This document shows, one piece after another, positions 48,392-56,120 of a DNA stretch of 64,000 bases. Below the pieces are notes generated by a model. That model made no database searches and was not told the DNA's origin. It worked only from the letters and a program-made list of their open reading frames with translations. A program made the position numbers and the translations under genes. How positions within the stretch are numbered: position 1 is the first letter of the stretch; every line of letters starts with the position of its first letter. Where the stretch lies: NCBI GenBank assembly GCA_963825765.1, contig CAWGUU010000003.1, positions 434,001-498,000 on the forward strand. Reading direction: 5' to 3'. This stretch comes from CAWGUU01 sp963825765. GTDB lineage: Bacteria; Actinomycetota; Acidimicrobiia; Acidimicrobiales; AC-14.

Positions 48392-49227
48392 GGAGAGCGC
48401 TGTCGGGCCGCCTCGAAGCAGAGGACGGCGGCGGCCATGCCGACGTTGAGCGAGTCGCCCCGCCCGGCCATCGGGATGGTCACCACCTGGTCGACCAGCT
48501 CCTCGACCTCCGCCGGCAGGCCGGACGCCTCGTTTCCGAGGACGATGGCGGTGGGACGGGTGAGGTCTGCCCGGAAATAGGGCGTGCCGCCGGACGGGCG
48601 TGTCGCCATCCGATGCACCCCCCAGTCGCCCAGCGCCGACAGCACCTCCACGGGATCCCCTCCGGAAACCACCTGCACATGGAACAGCGAACCGGCCGAC
48701 GCCCTGACGCACTTCGGGTTGTAGACGTCGACGGTCCCTGCACAGCAGATTACCCCGGCCGCTCCGGCCGCCTCGGCGCTGCGCAGCACCGTTCCAAGAT
48801 TCCCGGGGTCGCGCACGTCGACACAGACCACGATCGGCCCGCGTCCGGCCGTCGGGACCGGCGCCGTCGCCCGGAGGTTCTCGAGTTCGACGTCCAGGTA
48901 ACCGGCGACGGCCAGCAACGGCTGGGGCGTGACGGTGCCCGAAACCCGCTCGATCACGCCCGGGCCCAGGTCGAACACCCGCACACCGGTGTCCACCGCC
49001 TTTTGGATCACCCCGCCGGCGGCGCCTGACGCAGCGGCCTCGGGGGCCAGGTACAGGGACTCGATGGCCGCCCCGGCGTCCAGGGCCTCGGCCAGGACCT
49101 TGGCGCCCTCGACCACGAAAACGCGCTCGGCGTCCCGGGCCGTGCGGCGCAGCACCAGCTTGCGGAGGCGCTGGACCCGCTTGTGCTTGAACCCCAGCCC
49201 GCCACCATCGGGCCGGGCCGCCGTCAT
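48388..49227 (-). CDS. TrmH/SpoU-family rRNA 2'-O-methyltransferase
   Basis: 279 residues. N-terminal substrate-binding domain (RVFVVEGAKVLAEALDAGAA) and SPOUT methyltransferase with the three family motifs: VCVDVRDPGNLGTVLRSAEA, TAIVLGNEASGLPAEVEELV and VTIPMAGRGDSLNVGMAAAV. The knot fold methylates a ribose in rRNA (RlmB/TsnR relatives); the exact site cannot be told. It lies between rplT and the kinase, the usual neighbourhood with pheS downstream. Confidence 0.9.
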   Translation of the reverse strand: MTAARPDGGGLGFKHKRVQRLRKLVLRRTARDAERVFVVEGAKVLAEALDAGAAIESLYLAPEAAASGAAGGVIQKAVDTGVRVFDLGPGVIERVSGTVTPQPLLAVAGYLDVELENLRATAPVPTAGRGPIVVCVDVRDPGNLGTVLRSAEAAGAAGVICCAGTVDVYNPKCVRASAGSLFHVQVVSGGDPVEVLSALGDWGVHRMATRPSGGTPYFRADLTRPTAIVLGNEASGLPAEVEELVDQVVTIPMAGRGDSLNVGMAAAVLCFEAARQRSP

Positions 49228-49243
49228 GTCCGGGTCGAACCGG

Positions 49244-49669
49244 TCATGGCGCGGTACTGATCTCCTCTGCCTCGGCCTCGGTGTCGTCGGCTTCGGGGCC
49301 GGCGTCCGGCCCCTCGGCGGCGGCGGCCTCGGCCACCTTGACCAGGGCGGCGAAGGCAGCCGGGTCGGTGACGGCCAGGTCGGCCAGGATCTTGCGGTCG
49401 ACCTCGACGCCCGCCTGGCGCAGGCCGGAGATGAACCGGCTGTAGCTCATGCCGTGCTCGCGAGCGCCGGCGTTGATGCGCTGGATCCACAGCTTGCGGA
49501 AGTCGCCCTTGCGGGCCCTGCGATCGCGGTAGGCGTACTGCAGGGAGTGCATGACCTGCTCGTTGGCCGCCTTGTAGCTGCGGCTCTTGTTGCCGTAGTA
49601 GCCCTTGGCCGCGTCGAGGATGGCGCGGTGGTGCTTCCGGCCGTGGACGGCGCGCTTGACCCTGGCCAT
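49244..49669 (-). CDS. rplT: 50S ribosomal protein L20
   Basis: 141 residues. Residues 1-115 are canonical (MARVKRAVHGRKHHRAILDA, SYKAANEQVMHSLQYAYRDR, LWIQRINAGAREHGMSYSRF). An extra acidic Ala/Glu tail of about 25 residues (PDAGPEADDTEAEAEEISTA) is not in standard L20. Last gene of infC-rpmI-rplT. In many bacteria L20 represses this operon by binding its own mRNA. Confidence 0.97.
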   Translation of the reverse strand: MARVKRAVHGRKHHRAILDAAKGYYGNKSRSYKAANEQVMHSLQYAYRDRRARKGDFRKLWIQRINAGAREHGMSYSRFISGLRQAGVEVDRKILADLAVTDPAAFAALVKVAEAAAAEGPDAGPEADDTEAEAEEISTAP

Positions 49670-49737
49670 GGAGGGGCTCCTTTCGTTCTTACGGGTACGT
49701 GGGGTGGAGGAGGACTGGCGGCTGGAAGACGGGCCGG

Positions 49738-49932
49738 CTAGAGGCCCAGCAGGCGCTTGACCTGGGCCTTGTCGCCGCCGGTGAGCTCCTCGGGCCGCCC
49801 GAGGCGTCGGGTGCGCTTGGACGACTTCTTCTCGAGCAGGTGGGCGCGGTAGGCCTTGCGACGCATGATCTTGCCGGTACCGGTGACCCGGAACCGCTTG
49901 GCGGCACCCCTGTGCGTCTTCATCTTCGGCAT
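49738..49932 (-). CDS. rpmI: 50S ribosomal protein L35
   Basis: 64 residues, canonical: MPKMKTHRGAAKRFRVTGTG, KIMRRKAYRAHLLEKKSSKR then TRRLGRPEELTGGDKAQVKR. It starts 2 nt after infC stops. The much longer open frame around it is a shadow of infC. Confidence 0.97.
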   Translation of the reverse strand: MPKMKTHRGAAKRFRVTGTGKIMRRKAYRAHLLEKKSSKRTRRLGRPEELTGGDKAQVKRLLGL

Positions 49933-49934
49933 CG

Positions 49935-50771
49935 TCAGCTCTTCCTGAATGGGTCCTGGCCGGTGTGGCCGTTCTCGTCGGGGTTGGCCGTGTTGGCGGG
50001 CGGGGCGGGAGTGGCGGTGGTGGTGTTGGCGGTGGTGGTGTTGGCGGCGCTGGGAGTGGTGGCCGCCGGAGCCGCGGGTGCCGTCGGCGGGGCGGGGGCA
50101 GACGGTGTGGCCGGTGTCGATTGGGTTGCCGGTGTCGATTGGGCTGCCGGGGTCGATCGAGCTGTGGCGGTGGGCTGCGCCGGCTGGTCGTGCTTGGGCT
50201 GGTGGTGGTCGTCGGGCTTGCCGTGCTCGCCGGGGCGAACGGGCGGCTTGGCCCGGCGGTCGGGGGCCAGCACCATGATCATGTTGCGCCCGTCGAGCTT
50301 GGGCGCCGCCTCGACCTTCGCCGTCGCCAGCTGCTCGGCGATGCGGTCGAGGATCCGCTTGCCCAACTCGGGGTGGGCGACCTCCCGGCCACGGAACATG
50401 ATCGTGATCTTGACCTTGTGACCCTGGTCGATGAACTCGGCCACCTTGCGGGTCTTGGTGTCGAAGTCGCCGCCGCCGATCTTGGGCCGGTACTTCATCT
50501 CCTTGATCGCGGTGTTGCTGGCCTTCCGGCGTGACTCCTTCTCGCGCTGGGCTGCCTCGTACTTCCACTTGCCGTAGTTCAGGATGCGACAGACCGGCGG
50601 GTCGGCAAGAGGCGCCACCTCCACCAGGTCGAGATCGAGCTCCCGGGCGATGAACAGAGCCTCGGGCAGGGGCTTGATCCCGAGCTGATTGCCATCTGGG
50701 TCGACGAGGCGTACCTCGCGAGCCCGGATCCGGTCGTTGATCCTGAGGTCGGCGCTCTCGGGTGCGGCTAT
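49935..50771 (-). CDS. infC: Translation initiation factor IF-3 with ATA start and long C-terminal tail
   Basis: The IF3 N-domain reads RINDRIRAREVRLVDPDGNQ, LGIKPLPEALFIARELDLDL, VEVAPLADPPVCRILNYGKW, then the C-domain (GGGDFDTKTRKVAEFIDQGH, VKITIMFRGREVAHPELGKR). No ATG, GTG or TTG exists in frame upstream of the N-domain because TGA lies three codons before. ATA 50771 sits 9 nt after AGGAG and gives 278 residues. Non-AUG infC starts (AUU in E. coli) let IF3 repress itself. After about residue 180 there is a 95-residue Pro/Ala/Thr-rich tail with a His cluster (DDHHQPKHDQ). Confidence 0.9.
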   Translation of the reverse strand: MAAPESADLRINDRIRAREVRLVDPDGNQLGIKPLPEALFIARELDLDLVEVAPLADPPVCRILNYGKWKYEAAQREKESRRKASNTAIKEMKYRPKIGGGDFDTKTRKVAEFIDQGHKVKITIMFRGREVAHPELGKRILDRIAEQLATAKVEAAPKLDGRNMIMVLAPDRRAKPPVRPGEHGKPDDHHQPKHDQPAQPTATARSTPAAQSTPATQSTPATPSAPAPPTAPAAPAATTPSAANTTTANTTTATPAPPANTANPDENGHTGQDPFRKS

Positions 50772-50830
50772 GCGGCATCACTCCTTGAAATCGGTGGTCA
50801 GTACCTGTTCTCGAACACGCAGTCAAACAC

Positions 50831-50862
50831 AAAAAAGACGGACGTCACGGAAGCAACGTCCG
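50831..50862 (-). terminator. Intrinsic terminator/attenuator in the infC leader
   Basis: Stem CGGACGT (50862-50856) with ACGTCCG (50845-50839), then C and six U (50836-50831). It lies 60 nt upstream of the infC start and reads toward infC, so it can stop transcription before IF3-L35-L20. An upstream segment containing GCGTCC could compete with the stem's GGACG arm. Structure seen; control inferred. Confidence 0.7.
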
Positions 50863-50943
50863 CCTGGGCGGTCGATCGACCTGGACGCACGCGAGTGGCC
50901 AGGTGGGGGCGTGAGCCCCACTTCCGAACTGCAATTGTCCAGC

Positions 50944-50955
50944 TAGGGTAGCAGT
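50944..50955 (+). promoter_or_regulatory. Symmetrical -10 element (leaderless start of DUF1844 gene; possibly also infC)
   Basis: TAGGGT (50944-50949) is spaced 6 nt from ATG 50956, the layout of an actinobacterial leaderless promoter. TAGGGTA read on the minus strand gives TACCCTA, also a TANNNT -10, so the same site may fire toward infC and produce a leader of about 165 nt. Confidence 0.5.
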
Positions 50956-51393
50956 ATGAGTACGTTCTGGACACCAGGCGGGGAGAAGCCGATCCCCCAG
51001 GCCGAGCCCGAGCCGGCCCCGCCGCCGGCGTCGGACGAGCAGTTGCAGCGCAGCGCCGACACCGCCGACCCCACCGAAGCCGAGGCCCGCGAGCTGGCCG
51101 AGCTGATGGCCATCCAGGCCCAGATCCTCGCCACCCCGTGCGCCATGGTCGTGGCCGACCACTGCATGTCGCTGTACGAGCTGGCCGCCCTCTACCTCAG
51201 TCCCGACCCGCCGCAGTTGGGCGACGCCAGGGTCGCCATCGACTCCCTGGCCGCCCTGATCGACGTGCTGGGGTCCAATCTGGGCGAGCACGAGGCCGCC
51301 CTCAAGCAGGGCTTGTCGCAGCTGCGCAACGGTTGGGTCGCGGCCCAGGACAGGCTGGTCAAGTCCACACCCAGCGAGCAGCCCCCCGGCTGA
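50956..51393 (+). CDS. DUF1844-family protein
   Basis: 145 residues. Acidic/Pro-rich first 40 residues, then the conserved helical DUF1844 core: LAELMAIQAQILATPCAMVV and LYELAALYLSPDPPQLGDAR, then VAIDSLAALIDVLGSNLGEH. Function unknown; it is regularly found divergent from or beside infC in actinobacteria. ATG 50956 is probably leaderless (TAGGGT 6 nt upstream). Confidence 0.85.
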   Translation: MSTFWTPGGEKPIPQAEPEPAPPPASDEQLQRSADTADPTEAEARELAELMAIQAQILATPCAMVVADHCMSLYELAALYLSPDPPQLGDARVAIDSLAALIDVLGSNLGEHEAALKQGLSQLRNGWVAAQDRLVKSTPSEQPPG

Positions 51394-51431
51394 ACCGCCG
51401 GCCCCACACGGTGTGGCGGCCCCAAACCGGG

Positions 51432-52310
51432 CTAGTGGACGATCTTGGAGATGGGCAGCTCGATGATGTCGGTGGCGCCGAGGTCCTTGAGGGCCGGGAT
51501 GAGGGTGTTGATCTCGGCCTTGGGCACCACCGTCTCCACCGCGTAGGCGTCGCTGCCGAACAGCTGTGACACCGTCGGGGCCTTGAGCGCCGGCAGCTTG
51601 GCGATGACCCGGTCGAGGTCGTCGTGGCCCACGTTGAGCTTCACCAGCACCTTGGCCCGCGCCTCGAGCGTGCCCTGGAGCAGCGTGTCGAGCTGGCCCA
51701 TGGCGTGGCGCTTGACCGGGTCGTCGTAGGAGGCGGGGTTGGCGATCAGCTCGGTGTGGCTGACCAGGATCGTCTCGATGACCTTGAGCCCCGCCGCGCG
51801 CAGCGCCCGGCCGGTCTCGGTGATCTCGACGACCGCGTCGGCGATGTCGGGCACCTTGGCCTCGGTGGCGCCGTAGGAGAGGAGGATCTCGGGGTGGGCG
51901 ACCCCGGATTTCTCCAGGAACCGCCGGGTCAGCTCCGGGTACTCCGTGGAAACCCGCAGGTCGGCGGGCAGGTCGGCGACAGAGGTGGCGGAGGAGTCGC
52001 CGGCCACGGCCAGCACGATGCTCACCGGGCGGGCGGTGGCCTTGGAGTAGTGCAGCTCGCCCAGCGAGACGACCTCGCTGCCGGTCTCCTCGATCCAGTC
52101 CCGACCGGTGATGCCCAGGTCGAAGAGTCCCTCGGCCACGTAGCGGGGGATCTCCTGGGGCCGCAGGATGCGGACGTCGAGGATCCGGGGGTCGTCGATC
52201 GTGGCCCGGTAGTCCACCGAGGACGACCGGTTGACGGCCAGGTCGGCGTCCTCGAACAGCTGGAGCGTCGCCTTCTCCAGCGATCCCTTGGGCAGGACGA
52301 GCCTAAGCAC
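51432..52310 (-). CDS. hisG: ATP phosphoribosyltransferase (long form)
   Basis: 292 residues, first histidine-pathway enzyme. Periplasmic-binding-like domains (LRLVLPKGSLEKATLQLFED; EGLFDLGITGRDWIEETGSE; GATEAKVPDIADAVVEITET) plus the C-terminal ACT-like regulatory domain (about 215-290), so it is the homohexameric form inhibited by histidine and needs no HisZ. GTG 52310 overlaps the end of ribH by 8 nt. It is the only his gene in the window. Confidence 0.94.
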   Translation of the reverse strand: MLRLVLPKGSLEKATLQLFEDADLAVNRSSSVDYRATIDDPRILDVRILRPQEIPRYVAEGLFDLGITGRDWIEETGSEVVSLGELHYSKATARPVSIVLAVAGDSSATSVADLPADLRVSTEYPELTRRFLEKSGVAHPEILLSYGATEAKVPDIADAVVEITETGRALRAAGLKVIETILVSHTELIANPASYDDPVKRHAMGQLDTLLQGTLEARAKVLVKLNVGHDDLDRVIAKLPALKAPTVSQLFGSDAYAVETVVPKAEINTLIPALKDLGATDIIELPISKIVH

Positions 52311-52794
52311 TGCGTTTGGGGAGCTGCGTCTTGGGGAGCTGGCGGAGGAGATCGGCCATCTCGACCGCGGCGGCGGCGGCGTCGGCCCCCTTGTTGCCGT
52401 GCCTGCCGCCGGCCCGTTCGAAAGCCTGCTCGAGGGTGTCGGTGGTGAGGACGCCCAAGCCGACCGGGACGCCGGTGTCGAGCTGGACCCGCTGGCAGCC
52501 GGCGGCGGCCTGTCCCCCGACGTGGATGTGGTGGTCGGTGTCGCCCCGGATGACCGCGCCCAGGCAGACGACGGCGTCGTGGTCGCCGGTGGCCGCCAGC
52601 CGCTGCGCGGCAAGGGGCAGCTCGAAGGCGCCGGGGACGTAGGCGACGGTCACCGACCCGTCGTCGACGCCCAGCTCGGCCAGCTTCTCCCGCGCCCCCT
52701 CCAGCAGCAGGTCGGTGACGAACTCGTTGAACCGGCTGACCACGACGGCGATGCGCATGCCGTCGCCCGCCGGGCGTCCCTCGTAGGTGGTCAT
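52303..52794 (-). CDS. ribH: 6,7-dimethyl-8-ribityllumazine synthase
   Basis: 163 residues; joins the pyrimidine and the four-carbon phosphate in riboflavin synthesis. IAVVVSRFNEFVTDLLLEGA, VAYVPGAFELPLAAQRLAAT, CLGAVIRGDTDHHIHV with the catalytic His region, and GVLTTDTLEQAFERAGGRHG are canonical. ATG 52794; weak SD. A 48-nt palindrome separates it from ribBA upstream. Confidence 0.96.
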   Translation of the reverse strand: MTTYEGRPAGDGMRIAVVVSRFNEFVTDLLLEGAREKLAELGVDDGSVTVAYVPGAFELPLAAQRLAATGDHDAVVCLGAVIRGDTDHHIHVGGQAAAGCQRVQLDTGVPVGLGVLTTDTLEQAFERAGGRHGNKGADAAAAAVEMADLLRQLPKTQLPKRSA

Positions 52795-52812
52795 CCGGCC
52801 CGTCCTGCCCTC

Positions 52813-52861
52813 GAACTGGTTCCACACAGCGGGGCCAGGCCCCGTTGTGTGGAACCAGTTC
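52813..52861. repeat. ~48-nt palindromic element, copy C
   Basis: An almost perfect palindrome. The outer arms GAACTGGTTCCACACA / TGTGTGGAACCAGTTC are followed by inner CGGGGCC-A-GGCCCCG, with one mismatch. It lies between ribBA and ribH. Same length and same GAACYGGT...ACCRGTTC ends as the elements at 31428 and 57532, but with a different middle. Confidence 0.85.
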
Positions 52862-52879
52862 GGTTGGGGGAGGTCGCCA

Positions 52880-54091
52880 TCAGTCCAGCCCCTCCAGCAG
52901 GTGGCCGAGGCGCTGCTGCTTGGTGCGCAGGTAGCGCAGGTTCTCGGGGTTCGGCGTCGACTGGAGGGACACCCGCTCGACGATCTCCAGGCCGTAGCCC
53001 TCGAGTCCGCCGTACTTGGCCGGGTTGTTGGTGAGGAGGCGCATGGTGGTGATGCCGAGGTCGACGAGGATCTGGGCGCCGATGCCGTACTCGCGGCTGT
53101 CGACGGGGAGGCCGAGCTCGATGTTGGCGTCGACGGTGTCGTGGCCCTCGTCCTGGAGCGTGTAGGCCCGCAGCTTGTGGGCGATGCCGATGCCCCTGCC
53201 CTCGTGGCCCCGCAGATAGACCACGACACCCATGTCGTGCTCGGCCACCCGCTCGATGGCGGCGGCCAGCTGCAGGCCGCAGTCGCAGCGCAGCGAGCCG
53301 AACACGTCGCCGGTGAGGCACTCGGAATGGACCCTGACCAGCACGTTCTCGGTGCCCTGCACCGCCCCCCGCACCAGGGCCAGGTGCTGGTCGCCGTCGA
53401 GGAGCGACTCGTAGACGTAGCAGGTGAAGTCGCCCCACTGGGTGGGGATGCGGGCCTCGGCCACCCGCCGGACCAGCTTCTCGGACTGGCGGCGGTAGCG
53501 GATGAGGTCGGCGATGCTGATCAGCAGGAGCCCGTGGGTGTCGGCGAAGCGCTCGAGCTCGGGGAGCCGGGCCATCTCGGTCTTGTCCTCGGTGACCACC
53601 TCGCACAGGACGCCTGCGGGGTAGAGCCCGGCCAGGCGGGCCAGGTCGACGGCGGCCTCGGTGTGACCGCTGCGCTTGAGCACGCCGCCTTCGCGGTAGC
53701 GCAGCGGGAAGACGTGGCCGGGGCGGGCCAGGTCGACGGGCCGGGTGGCGGGGTCGATGAGGGCGCCGACGGTGGCCGAGCGGTCGGCGGCCGAGATCCC
53801 CGTCGTGGTGAAGTTGCGGGCGTCGACCGAGACGGTGAAGGCGGTGCGGTTGGACTCGGTGTTGTCGAGCACCATCGGCGGCAGCTCGAGCTCGTCGAGG
53901 CGCTCGCCCAGCATCGGCATGCAGATCACGCCCGACGTGTGGTTCAGAAAGAAGGCGATCCGCTCGGGAGTGGCGTACTCGGCGGCGATGATGAGATCGC
54001 CCTCGTTCTCCCGGCTGGCGTCGTCGACGACGACGACGATCTCGCCCCGGGCGAAGGCGGCCACCGCTTTCTCGATCGGCGCGAACGGCAC
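52880..54091 (-). CDS. ribBA: Bifunctional 3,4-dihydroxy-2-butanone-4-phosphate synthase / GTP cyclohydrolase II
   Basis: 403 residues. Residues 1-200 are DHBP synthase (VVVVDDASRENEGDLIIAAE, FFLNHTSGVICMPM, HTEAAVDLARLAGLYPAGVL). Residues 205-403 are GTP cyclohydrolase II with the zinc site (VHSECLTGDVFGSLRCDCGL) and VVYLRGHEGRGIGI. All key residues are present in both halves. GTG 54091 lies 4 nt after ribE. Confidence 0.96.
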   Translation of the reverse strand: MPFAPIEKAVAAFARGEIVVVVDDASRENEGDLIIAAEYATPERIAFFLNHTSGVICMPMLGERLDELELPPMVLDNTESNRTAFTVSVDARNFTTTGISAADRSATVGALIDPATRPVDLARPGHVFPLRYREGGVLKRSGHTEAAVDLARLAGLYPAGVLCEVVTEDKTEMARLPELERFADTHGLLLISIADLIRYRRQSEKLVRRVAEARIPTQWGDFTCYVYESLLDGDQHLALVRGAVQGTENVLVRVHSECLTGDVFGSLRCDCGLQLAAAIERVAEHDMGVVVYLRGHEGRGIGIAHKLRAYTLQDEGHDTVDANIELGLPVDSREYGIGAQILVDLGITTMRLLTNNPAKYGGLEGYGLEIVERVSLQSTPNPENLRYLRTKQQRLGHLLEGLD

Positions 54092-54095
54092 TGGC

Positions 54096-54668
54096 CTACC
54101 TCCCTCCCATCAGCGGGTCGACGAACTTGGCGACGTACTTGGCGATCAGGTCGAACTCCAGGTTGACACGATCCCCCGGCTTCCTCCGGCCGAGGGTGGT
54201 GGCCTCGGCGGTGTGGGGGATGACGGCCACCGTGAACCCGTCGCCGGTCAAGTCAACCACCGTGAGGCTGACGCCGTCGACCGAGATAGAGCCCTTCTCG
54301 ACGATGAGGCGGGTCGACGGCGAGCTGATTTCGAGGATCGGCGCAGCGGTCACCACGGTGCCGACCGCGTCGACGTGGCCCTGCACCAGGTGACCGCCGA
54401 GACGGCCGTCGAAGCGGAGGGGGCGTTCGAGGTTGACGGTGTCGCCGGGGCGGAGGTCGCCGAGGTTGGTGCGGGAGAGGGTCTCGTCGACCACGTCGGC
54501 CGACCACTGCCCGTCGGCACCGAGGTCGACGACGGTGAGGCAGCAGCCGTTGACGGCGATCGAGTCGCCAAGGCGGGTGTCCTCCAGGAGCGTGGCCGCC
54601 TGGAAGGTGAACCGGTGCCCATGGCGGTGGGCCAGGCTGCCCTGCTCCTCTATCAGGCCGGTGAACAC
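54096..54668 (-). CDS. ribE: Riboflavin synthase alpha chain
   Basis: 190 residues; dismutates two lumazines to riboflavin. Two internally duplicated barrel halves, each with a substrate signature: VNGCCLTVVDLG (about 45-56) and VDGVSLTVVDLTGDGF (about 140-155), plus GGHLVQGHVDAVGTV. Start GTG 54668 (VFTGLIEEQGSL) overlaps the ribD end by 16 nt. Confidence 0.96.
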   Translation of the reverse strand: MFTGLIEEQGSLAHRHGHRFTFQAATLLEDTRLGDSIAVNGCCLTVVDLGADGQWSADVVDETLSRTNLGDLRPGDTVNLERPLRFDGRLGGHLVQGHVDAVGTVVTAAPILEISSPSTRLIVEKGSISVDGVSLTVVDLTGDGFTVAVIPHTAEATTLGRRKPGDRVNLEFDLIAKYVAKFVDPLMGGR

Positions 54669-55636
54669 TCGACCTCCAGCCTGAGATCGTCGCCCAGCCG
54701 GTCGACCGACACGATGCGCCCCCGCCAGAGGTCGTCGATCGTCGGGGCGCCGGGGCCGGCGAGCAGCGGCCGCCCGTCGTCGCCGCCGGCCAGGGCCGGG
54801 GCCAGGTACAGGACGTAGCGGTCGACCAGCCCGGCCCGGTGGAAGGCGCCGGCGACGGTGGCACCGCCCTCGACCAGGGCCTGGAGGACGCCTCGGCGGC
54901 CCAGGTCGTCGAGGACGTCGCCGAGGTCGCCCTGGAGCTCGATCGCCGGGTGGACCTTGGCGTCGAGGGGCGCGTGGCCGAGGACGACCCTGAGTGGATC
55001 CCTTCCCTCCGCGTTCCGGACGGTGAGGGCCGGGTCGTCTGTGCGCACCGTGCCCGCCCCGACGATGACGGCGTCGCTCTCGGCCCGCAAGCGGTGGGCG
55101 TCGGCCCGTGCCTCCTCGCCGGTGATCCACCGGCTGCTGCCGTCGGCCGCCGCGGTGCGACCGTCGAGGGTGGCGGCCAGCTTGAGCACAACCCACGGCC
55201 GTCCGGTGGCGCGGTGCTTGAGGTAGGGGGCGAGCTGCGGCCGTACCTCGTCTGCCCGGCACCCGACGTCGACCTGGAGGCCGGCGTGGCGGAGGCGTGC
55301 GATGCCGGTTCCGCTGACGTTGGGGTCGGGGTCCTCCACGCCGACGACGACGCGGGCGATGCCGGCGGCGAGGATGGCGTCGACGCACGGCGGCGTTCGG
55401 CCGGTGTGGGCGCACGGTTCGAGGGTGGCGTAGAGCGTGGCGCCTTCGGCCTTGTCCCCGGCGGCGTCGAGGGCGACGATCTCGGCGTGGGGCCCGCCGG
55501 GCGGCCGGGTGGCGCCTTCGAAGCCGCCCGGCTCGATCACGCAGCCCACCCACGGGTTGGGCGAGGTGGTGGTGCGGACGGTGGCGGCCAAGGCGATGGC
55601 CCGGTCCATGGCCTCGCCGTCGTCAGCCGGAGTCAT
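54653..55636 (-). CDS. ribD: Bifunctional pyrimidine deaminase / reductase RibD
   Basis: 327 residues. The deaminase half has the zinc motif GPHAEIVALDAAG and ATLEPCAHTGRTPPCVDAIL. The reductase half has VVLKLAATLDGRTAAADGSS-RWITGEEARADAHRLRAESDA and VEGGATVAGAFHRAGLVDRY. ATG 55636 overlaps the stop of the Mog/MoaB-like gene (ATGA). First gene of the ribD-E-BA-H run; no FMN riboswitch is visible because there is no leader. Confidence 0.95.
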   Translation of the reverse strand: MTPADDGEAMDRAIALAATVRTTTSPNPWVGCVIEPGGFEGATRPPGGPHAEIVALDAAGDKAEGATLYATLEPCAHTGRTPPCVDAILAAGIARVVVGVEDPDPNVSGTGIARLRHAGLQVDVGCRADEVRPQLAPYLKHRATGRPWVVLKLAATLDGRTAAADGSSRWITGEEARADAHRLRAESDAVIVGAGTVRTDDPALTVRNAEGRDPLRVVLGHAPLDAKVHPAIELQGDLGDVLDDLGRRGVLQALVEGGATVAGAFHRAGLVDRYVLYLAPALAGGDDGRPLLAGPGAPTIDDLWRGRIVSVDRLGDDLRLEVECSPA

Positions 55637-56103
55637 GGGTGCTCGGTGGGCTGGCCGGCGAGGAGCTCGAGAGCGTGGGGCAGCACGTCGAGCACCGCCT
55701 CCAGGCACTCGACGGCGCCGGCGGTGGACCCCGGCGTGTTCAGAACGAGGCAGGCACCAATCGTGCCCGCCGTCCCCCGGGAGAGGCGTCCCTTGGACGG
55801 GTTGGCCAGCCGCATGGCCTCGGCCAGGCCGGGGGCCCGGCGGTCGAGGACGGCGTCGGTGCCCTCGGGCGTGAGGTCGCGGGGGCCGAATCCGGTGCCG
55901 CCGGTGGTGACGACCAGGCCGGCGAACCGTTCGGTCAGTTCGCTGAGGGCGGCGGCCACCGAGTCGACGCCGTCGGCCACGGCCCGGTGCTCGACGACGT
56001 CGTAGCCGGCGGCTTCCAGACGCTGGGTGAGCGCCGCGCCCGAACGGTCCTCACGGGTACCGGCGACGACGCCGTCGGACACCGTGAGCACCTTCGCCTT
56101 CAC
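55633..56103 (-). CDS. MoaB/MogA-like molybdopterin-binding protein
   Basis: 156 residues: KAKVLTVSDGVVAGTREDRS, LVVTTGGTGFGPRDLTPEGT and LVLNTPGSTAGAVECLEAVL are the MoCF-binding fold signatures (TGGTG; DxTP). It adenylylates molybdopterin or plays a related role. Start GTG 56103. No other molybdenum-cofactor gene is in the window; its position between fmt and ribD is probably just operon packing. Confidence 0.88.
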   Translation of the reverse strand: MKAKVLTVSDGVVAGTREDRSGAALTQRLEAAGYDVVEHRAVADGVDSVAAALSELTERFAGLVVTTGGTGFGPRDLTPEGTDAVLDRRAPGLAEAMRLANPSKGRLSRGTAGTIGACLVLNTPGSTAGAVECLEAVLDVLPHALELLAGQPTEHP

Positions 56104-56120
56104 GGGCTGGATCGTAGGCG

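Noticed and set aside
50956..51393. IF3 start at ATG 50779 in a different frame
   Set aside because: That ATG opens the frame MPHSRTRERRPQDQ, which is a shadow without IF3 similarity. The IF3 frame has a stop just upstream of ATA 50771.
54653..56120. FMN riboswitch upstream of the rib genes
   Set aside because: ribD overlaps the preceding gene, leaving no leader, and no FMN-element motifs are visible.
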